Assembly: GCA_026745465.1 (NCBI GenBank) | Contig: JACYXH010000363.1 | Span: forward strand, 2,244,501-2,308,500 | DNA length: 64,000 nt | DNA from: Lota lota | Taxonomy: Eukaryota > Chordata > Actinopteri > Gadiformes > Lotidae | Direction: 5' to 3' | Part shown: in pieces, positions 57,701 through 64,000 of the stretch | Numbering within the stretch: position 1 is the stretch's first letter | Layout of the letters: each line of letters opens with the position of its first letter | Notes under the pieces: model-generated | Seen by the model: the letters and a program-made list of their open reading frames with translations, nothing else | Database searches by the model: none | What the model was told of the DNA's origin: nothing | Made by a program: the position numbers and the translations under genes

Positions 57701-57921
57701 AGGTTCCCCATCTCCCCACAACACCCCAGGCCATGCCCTACACTCCGACCAGCAGCAGTAATCTCAGTACCCAGAGGAGTCCTGCGATGGTGCCAAGTGT
57801 GTGGAGTGTCGTTCATGGTGACGCAAGGCAAGCTTCCACCCATCCTGTAGTCAAGAGTCCTATCCCCACCGTGTGGAACCCACAGCATGGCCTGCGTGCA
57901 GTGAGTGAACCAGTGAACTGA
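53035..57921 (+). CDS. tgif2: TGIF-family TALE homeobox repressor, whole coding span (tgif2)
   Basis: TGIF proteins are nuclear TALE homeodomain repressors that bind TGTCA-type sites and restrain Smad (TGF-beta) and retinoid signalling. Exons 55084-55325 and 56329-57921 encode 596 residues from the ATG at 55128; exon 53035-53053 adds an optional in-frame start. The homeodomain is at about residues 20-82 ([45 protein letters not shown]). [18 protein letters not shown] matches human TGIF2 ([18 protein letters not shown]) better than TGIF1 (ALLSQQTHLSTLQVCNW). The conserved C-terminal block [31 protein letters not shown] is at 198-233. Human TGIF2 (237 residues) ends soon after; this one runs about 360 residues further. 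PLDLS at residues 9-13 is a CtBP-type motif known from TGIF1 but not from human TGIF2. The neighbours dlgap4 and myl9 support tgif2. Confidence 0.85.
53054..55083 (+). other. tgif2 intron 1
   Basis: 2-kb AT-rich intron. It has one C homopolymer (54673-54702) and otherwise nothing I can identify. The acceptor is actcactcaacag|ctctgg. Confidence 0.6.
54673..54702. repeat. C30 homopolymer in tgif2 intron 1
   Basis: About 30 consecutive C in AT-rich intron. Confidence 0.95.
55084..55325 (+). CDS. tgif2: tgif2 exon 2 (homeodomain N-half)
   Basis: Main ATG at 55128 (context tcggccATGtcg), chosen because MSDSD matches the human TGIF2 start. It encodes residues 1-66: [20 protein letters not shown], the basic arm [10 protein letters not shown], helices 1-2 with the three-residue loop extension (AYPSEQEK), ending LSVLQ|GTAAGG. 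The phase-0 junction after LQ in the homeodomain is the usual TGIF intron position. Confidence 0.92.
55326..56328 (+). other. tgif2 intron 2
   Basis: 1-kb AT-rich intron within the homeodomain coding sequence. No repeats or exons recognised. Acceptor tgcccctcttag|atctgc. Confidence 0.7.
56329..57921 (+). CDS. tgif2: tgif2 exon 3 (recognition helix, repressor block, long tail)
   Basis: It encodes residues 67-596. It opens with [32 protein letters not shown] (helix 3 with WFINARR). Conserved [14 protein letters not shown] and [15 protein letters not shown] blocks follow, then [20 protein letters not shown]. After about residue 240 comes a Ser/Pro/Thr/Val-rich tail rich in SP and TP pairs with no known domain. 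It has one sumoylation-type site, VKTE (K near 250). The tail stays open with normal-looking codon use to TGA at 57919-57921. Confidence 0.9.
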   Translation: MCNWFINARRRLLPDLLRKDGKDPTQFTISRRVGWKSEGRSPTSLGASMSPGSPSALPQPRPSVIRSAPTLDLSLLGNTATAILTGAGYPGREGAVQALMKLDTRSLLKEAEERGVCATVITSTGYAASTNSGLFNTPPPTPPELFPTQDFSDLRLLVDAALQRAAEQENMKRLKEGQIRSAVKTEPMEAPSTDSTDEMSPTPPPEDRHQVMEASRVQSLMEMAMVLPVSSPISDPMRAAVPVSVVPTQCLESILVSSPWQSPLSMAKVPYSSVEKSIVESTSPRQSPLLLAHQNISMPVSNPVSEQPHSQKPTFTPSVAPALEPIMTSSLAPVSTTFTYIPSGTAARSSPSVSEQVLHQLSIGSSQASSPTMGLVGVSPSCSPILASKKVLALNLPFHQAPLIRVRVPSPSPGRTLSSPASPSHTPVSASGQAPMWPPTSSTPASSPTQAVTPALGQVPHLPTTPQAMPYTPTSSSNLSTQRSPAMVPSVWSVVHGDARQASTHPVVKSPIPTVWNPQHGLRAVSEPVN

Positions 57922-60525
57922 ATAGTGAGACTATTATATGGGTGGGTGTGTGTACATTACACAAGGAAAGGGGCCTGAACTGTCAAAGACTGGCCAACGA
58001 TGTGTATATAGGAGAATGTAACCACATCATTTGTTAGATTGAGTATTAGCTTGTAGGAGGAGAAGAACTGGATTACATGCTTGCAATCTTGGATGAAGAG
58101 AAGGGAGGTGCAAAAAAGTCATGTTTTAAAGACTTGCTTACCCGAGCAACATTTTTAGCATTTTAAATAGAGTTCCAGATGTAGGCATTTGTTGTTTGGT
58201 CAAAACATTTTAACGGCATCCTTCCACGCCAACATTCCAGAATGCAAAATGTATTCATTCAGTTTGCCATTTTTGTTCTGTCTTCGCCTTTTCCATTTTG
58301 TTTGAGTAAAGGGTTGAAGAGCTCTAAAAAGCGTTACAAATTTAAATCGGTGTAACTGCCAGCACCTGCATAGCCAGCCCCTTCAGTAGCAGTGCTGGAC
58401 TGTATTGAATGTATTAAGAAATGGTATTTGATAACCTGCCAGACTGCCTTTTTAATCATTCCCCACCAGTCTTAAAGAAAAAAAGGCAGATGTGAGTTTA
58501 TTCCATGGGTCATAAAAGCATCATGCTCCACTATAGCTGTGCACTTTAGATATTGTGTATTTTTAAAGGTGGGCACAATTGTTATGATCATTCCACGCAG
58601 CCCACCCTTCACCCTGTGAGAGGGGATGGGGAAGAGGAGAAATTGATTGGACTGCAGTGGGTCTGACCGCATGAGATGCCTCCACTGCGCCTGTCCCCAT
58701 CTCGCGCTCTCCCATCCTGCCGTTCTGTTGTCTTCACAAGGCAGAGCAGTGGTGCTCCATTTTATCCCAGTGCTACTGACACTCACCCCCTACTCTCAGA
58801 AATAACCCAACCGTTATACAGTGCCCGGATTAGAACGTATTCTGTGATTTCATTTTTAGCATGGTATCTTGGCAAGCAGTATTCTGATATATGTGTACAT
58901 ACATATATATATATATATATATATGAAGATGGAATGTATGTTCATGTCTCTGTTACGAAAAGTAAGAAGTTGTTTTAGGTTTCGCCAAACGTTTTATTTT
59001 GGTTTTCCTTCTTTTTGGGCCCACTTATGTGTGAATGGGGGGGTTGCACCACATTGGTCCAGTTACAGAAATCAATTTTTGTGGGAATGTGAGATGCCCA
59101 ACGACATGATGTCATCATGGTCTTATCTCTGCTGATGTGGAAATGAAATGCAGTCCATGCTGTGAGATGTACCACCTTTTCATTTTCTTTTTTTTCTACT
59201 TCCATAAATTACATATGGCATACAAATATTTCAGGCTCAATAGAAGAGATTGTATTATCGTTCCGGAATTTCCAGTTTGGTTTTCCTGGGTTTTTGGTCA
59301 ATGTATTTCAAACCAGTGTGTCTTCAATCATGTAAAGTGTCTTGGCAAAGCAAATGTAGCAGACGCAGCTTTAACTGAACACTTGATTGCTTTTTGTTGT
59401 TTAACCTTTTTGTTCAGCGGTACTGGGAAACAAACCAAGTGTTCTCAACAGTGCTCACAATCTGTTTGTAGTGACATGGGTTCTATAGAATTGTTTATCA
59501 TTACATCTAAGGTTGTAGTTTCCATGAAACTGTCTTTTAGTAAAGAATCACTATGTATCTGAAAACTAGAGCTGTATTAACAGTTGTAAGTAAGCTGGGT
59601 TCCTATGTGAATTTACTGTAGCAACATTTAAGTGAACTGTCATTTTGGGTCTTACTTTTCATTCCTCTGTATTTCTAATGTTTTCGGTATTTCTTTTTTT
59701 GCTTTGCGATATCTTTACTTTAAACCTCTGCATGTAGATCACCCGAACATGATCTGTAATTAATAGAATACTGCTGAGCACAATCCCCGAAGATTTTTTT
59801 ATTTTTTTGTTCATTTTGACATGCGTCTTTTTCCCAAATAACAGTGCGGCCCACCCTCTTCCTCCCCACCTCCCTGCTCAGTGGTTGCATCATGAATTGT
59901 ATTTAATGCATGCGAGTACATGATGGTGAGTTGCTCATAGCAGAATGTTTAATACCTCAAATTACACAGGTTATGGTCAGGCTGAGGACTTCAACAAACT
60001 TTATATATCTATATATTTAATACTAACTAGATAGTGGTGACTCTTAACACTACATCATGCCACTGTGACAACCCATTGCTGGTGATTTCTTTTTTTTTTT
60101 TTTTTTTTTTTTACTGGAATTGGCTTATTAGAGTAATATGGGTATGGCAGACAATTTTCTTTTTATATAGCTTCTATTGCCAGTTATACGATGCAAAATG
60201 ACACTTTGAGGATAGATGGTGTGATAAGCATGTAAATATGTTGTTCGATTTTCTTGTACGTTTCTTTCGTTATTTTCTGGCATGATTTTATGTAGCTTTG
60301 ATACAACCAAATGCATTCTTAAAAGATGTTTTCAAGTTCATTTTATGAGTTGTGAACTACCATGGGCAGTATAACTGGCTACTGTGCCTTAAGCCTAGGG
60401 TCGAGGGAACATGTCCTCGTCAACATAAATAACTTTACTATAGTCTGTGCAATATATGCCTTAAACTCTAATTATGTCTTTTCTATGAGCATTTCAGAGA
60501 AATAAAGTACATTTTTTTGGTAAAT
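57922..60525 (+). other. tgif2: tgif2 3' UTR with poly(A) signal
   Basis: AATAAA at 60501-60506, followed by T- and TG-rich sequence, marks the likely end, giving a 2.6-kb 3' UTR. It contains two Pumilio-type UGUANAUA sites (58003-58010 and 60231-60238), an AT repeat near 58905-58923 and a T homopolymer near 60091-60111. No open frame in it is convincing. Confidence 0.6.
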
Positions 60526-60733
60526 GTGCCTTCTAGTCTCTTTTCATGTTGTGCAGTAAAATAGAAGTCTTGTGAAAACAGCCAAGCAGAGTTTTTTCAG
60601 TCTCCAAGTTAATATAAATGTTAAAGCAGTATGATTAGCATATTGACGTGCAATGTAATTTTTGACTTTTGAGGGAGGGGACTATGACCTAATACTGATG
60701 GATTAGAAATTGTACCAGCTGAGCCTATCAAGA

Positions 60734-61433
60734 TTTATTTTAAGGATAGGATTTTTCATAGAAAATCACAAATTTGCACTGAATTTATAACATGGTTGAC
60801 ATCATTAAACATCTGACATTTTTGATAGAACATTTTTATAAAATATCTGGCAAAGGCCCAGTACTGATAAGTAGATGCATTTAATTGGTCGAATTCATCT
60901 TGACATCCTACTGTTAACAGCTGAATCCCTTCTTAATATAGACAATACTTGTCCTCTCAGCAAAACACAATATGGGGGAATGATGCTTTAGCTGAGTAAC
61001 CATGACACGTGGGTGTAACATCTCTAATCCTCATCATTCCAATTTAACAAAGATTTGCATATTCTGTTCTTAAGTTACACCAGCTCTCCCCGTGGTGTAA
61101 TGGCTTATGGGTCATCAGCCCACATATACATTTGGACAGCTCAAGAGTAAAAAAAAAATATATATAAGAATCTTCCCCTGTATTGCTAGTAGTTAAAGCA
61201 ATGTGGCCAAAAGCTTTTTCGATAACCAATTGACCTATCCAGGTGACGTGAAGACCAAGCAGTTTAGATGCAGATACACTGTGATGCACTTCCAATGACC
61301 ATTATTGACATTGGCAAATTTGAAAGGGGTCTAGTTGTGTTTAAGAACAACCTGGATTCCAATTGTAACTTCAAACACAATATTTTGTAGTATAAAATAG
61401 ATGTGGAACATTTACAGTCATTGTATCCCTGCT
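60734..61433 (-). other. myl9: myl9 3' UTR (probable)
   Basis: Candidate - strand poly(A) signals are AATAAA at 60739-60734 and ATTAAA at 60885-60880. The first gives a 700-bp 3' UTR. With the tgif2 signal at 60501-60506 this leaves only about 200 bp between the two convergent gene ends. Confidence 0.4.

Positions 61434-64000
<2,567 letters not shown>

Overview
The window is vertebrate nuclear DNA, almost certainly from a teleost fish. It carries split genes with GT-AG introns, small non-autonomous DNA transposons, a V-SINE/L2-type 3' tail, and a very high density of dinucleotide microsatellites. That density recalls codfish-like genomes, but this is only a weak hint about the species. There are no bacterial features, CRISPR arrays, rRNA genes or intact tRNA genes.

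Three protein genes can be read exon by exon. (1) dlgap4, + strand, ten coding exons from 22653 to 47727, with a possible symmetric cassette exon at 26207-26308. It encodes a SAPAP4/GKAP-family postsynaptic scaffold of about 1193 residues ending in the Shank-binding PDZ ligand -QTRL. (2) A TGIF gene, + strand, best called tgif2. It has a TALE homeodomain split over two exons, an optional in-frame upstream start at 53035, and an unusually long C-terminal tail (596 residues against 237 in human TGIF2). (3) myl9, - strand, three coding exons (62416 down to 61434), encoding a 173-residue smooth-muscle/non-muscle myosin regulatory light chain. tgif2 and myl9 converge tail to tail, with candidate poly(A) signals about 230 bp apart. 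The DLGAP4-TGIF2-MYL9 grouping matches human 20q11 and is the ohnologue of DLGAP1-TGIF1-MYL12 on human 18p11.

Layout: 1-22576 holds no recognisable coding exon. It is upstream sequence or a 5' intron of dlgap4, full of microsatellites, minisatellites and transposon relics. 22577-47727 is dlgap4, including a 9.7-kb intron (29200-38941) that contains a hAT-type element with an 8-bp target duplication, SINE and MITE copies and a telomere-like tract. 47728-52700 is the dlgap4 3' UTR plus intergenic DNA. About 52700-60520 is tgif2 with a 2.6-kb 3' UTR. About 60730-64000 is myl9 and its 5' flank.

The three genes have no shared pathway that the sequence shows: dlgap4 is synaptic, tgif2 is a transcriptional repressor in TGF-beta/retinoid signalling, and myl9 is actomyosin. 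Their linkage is conserved ancient synteny. I saw no clearly novel biological system. The points most worth checking are the extended TGIF tail with a CtBP-type PLDLS motif, the lineage-specific low-complexity expansions in Dlgap4, simple repeats at its splice sites, the candidate cassette exon, and several small transposon families.
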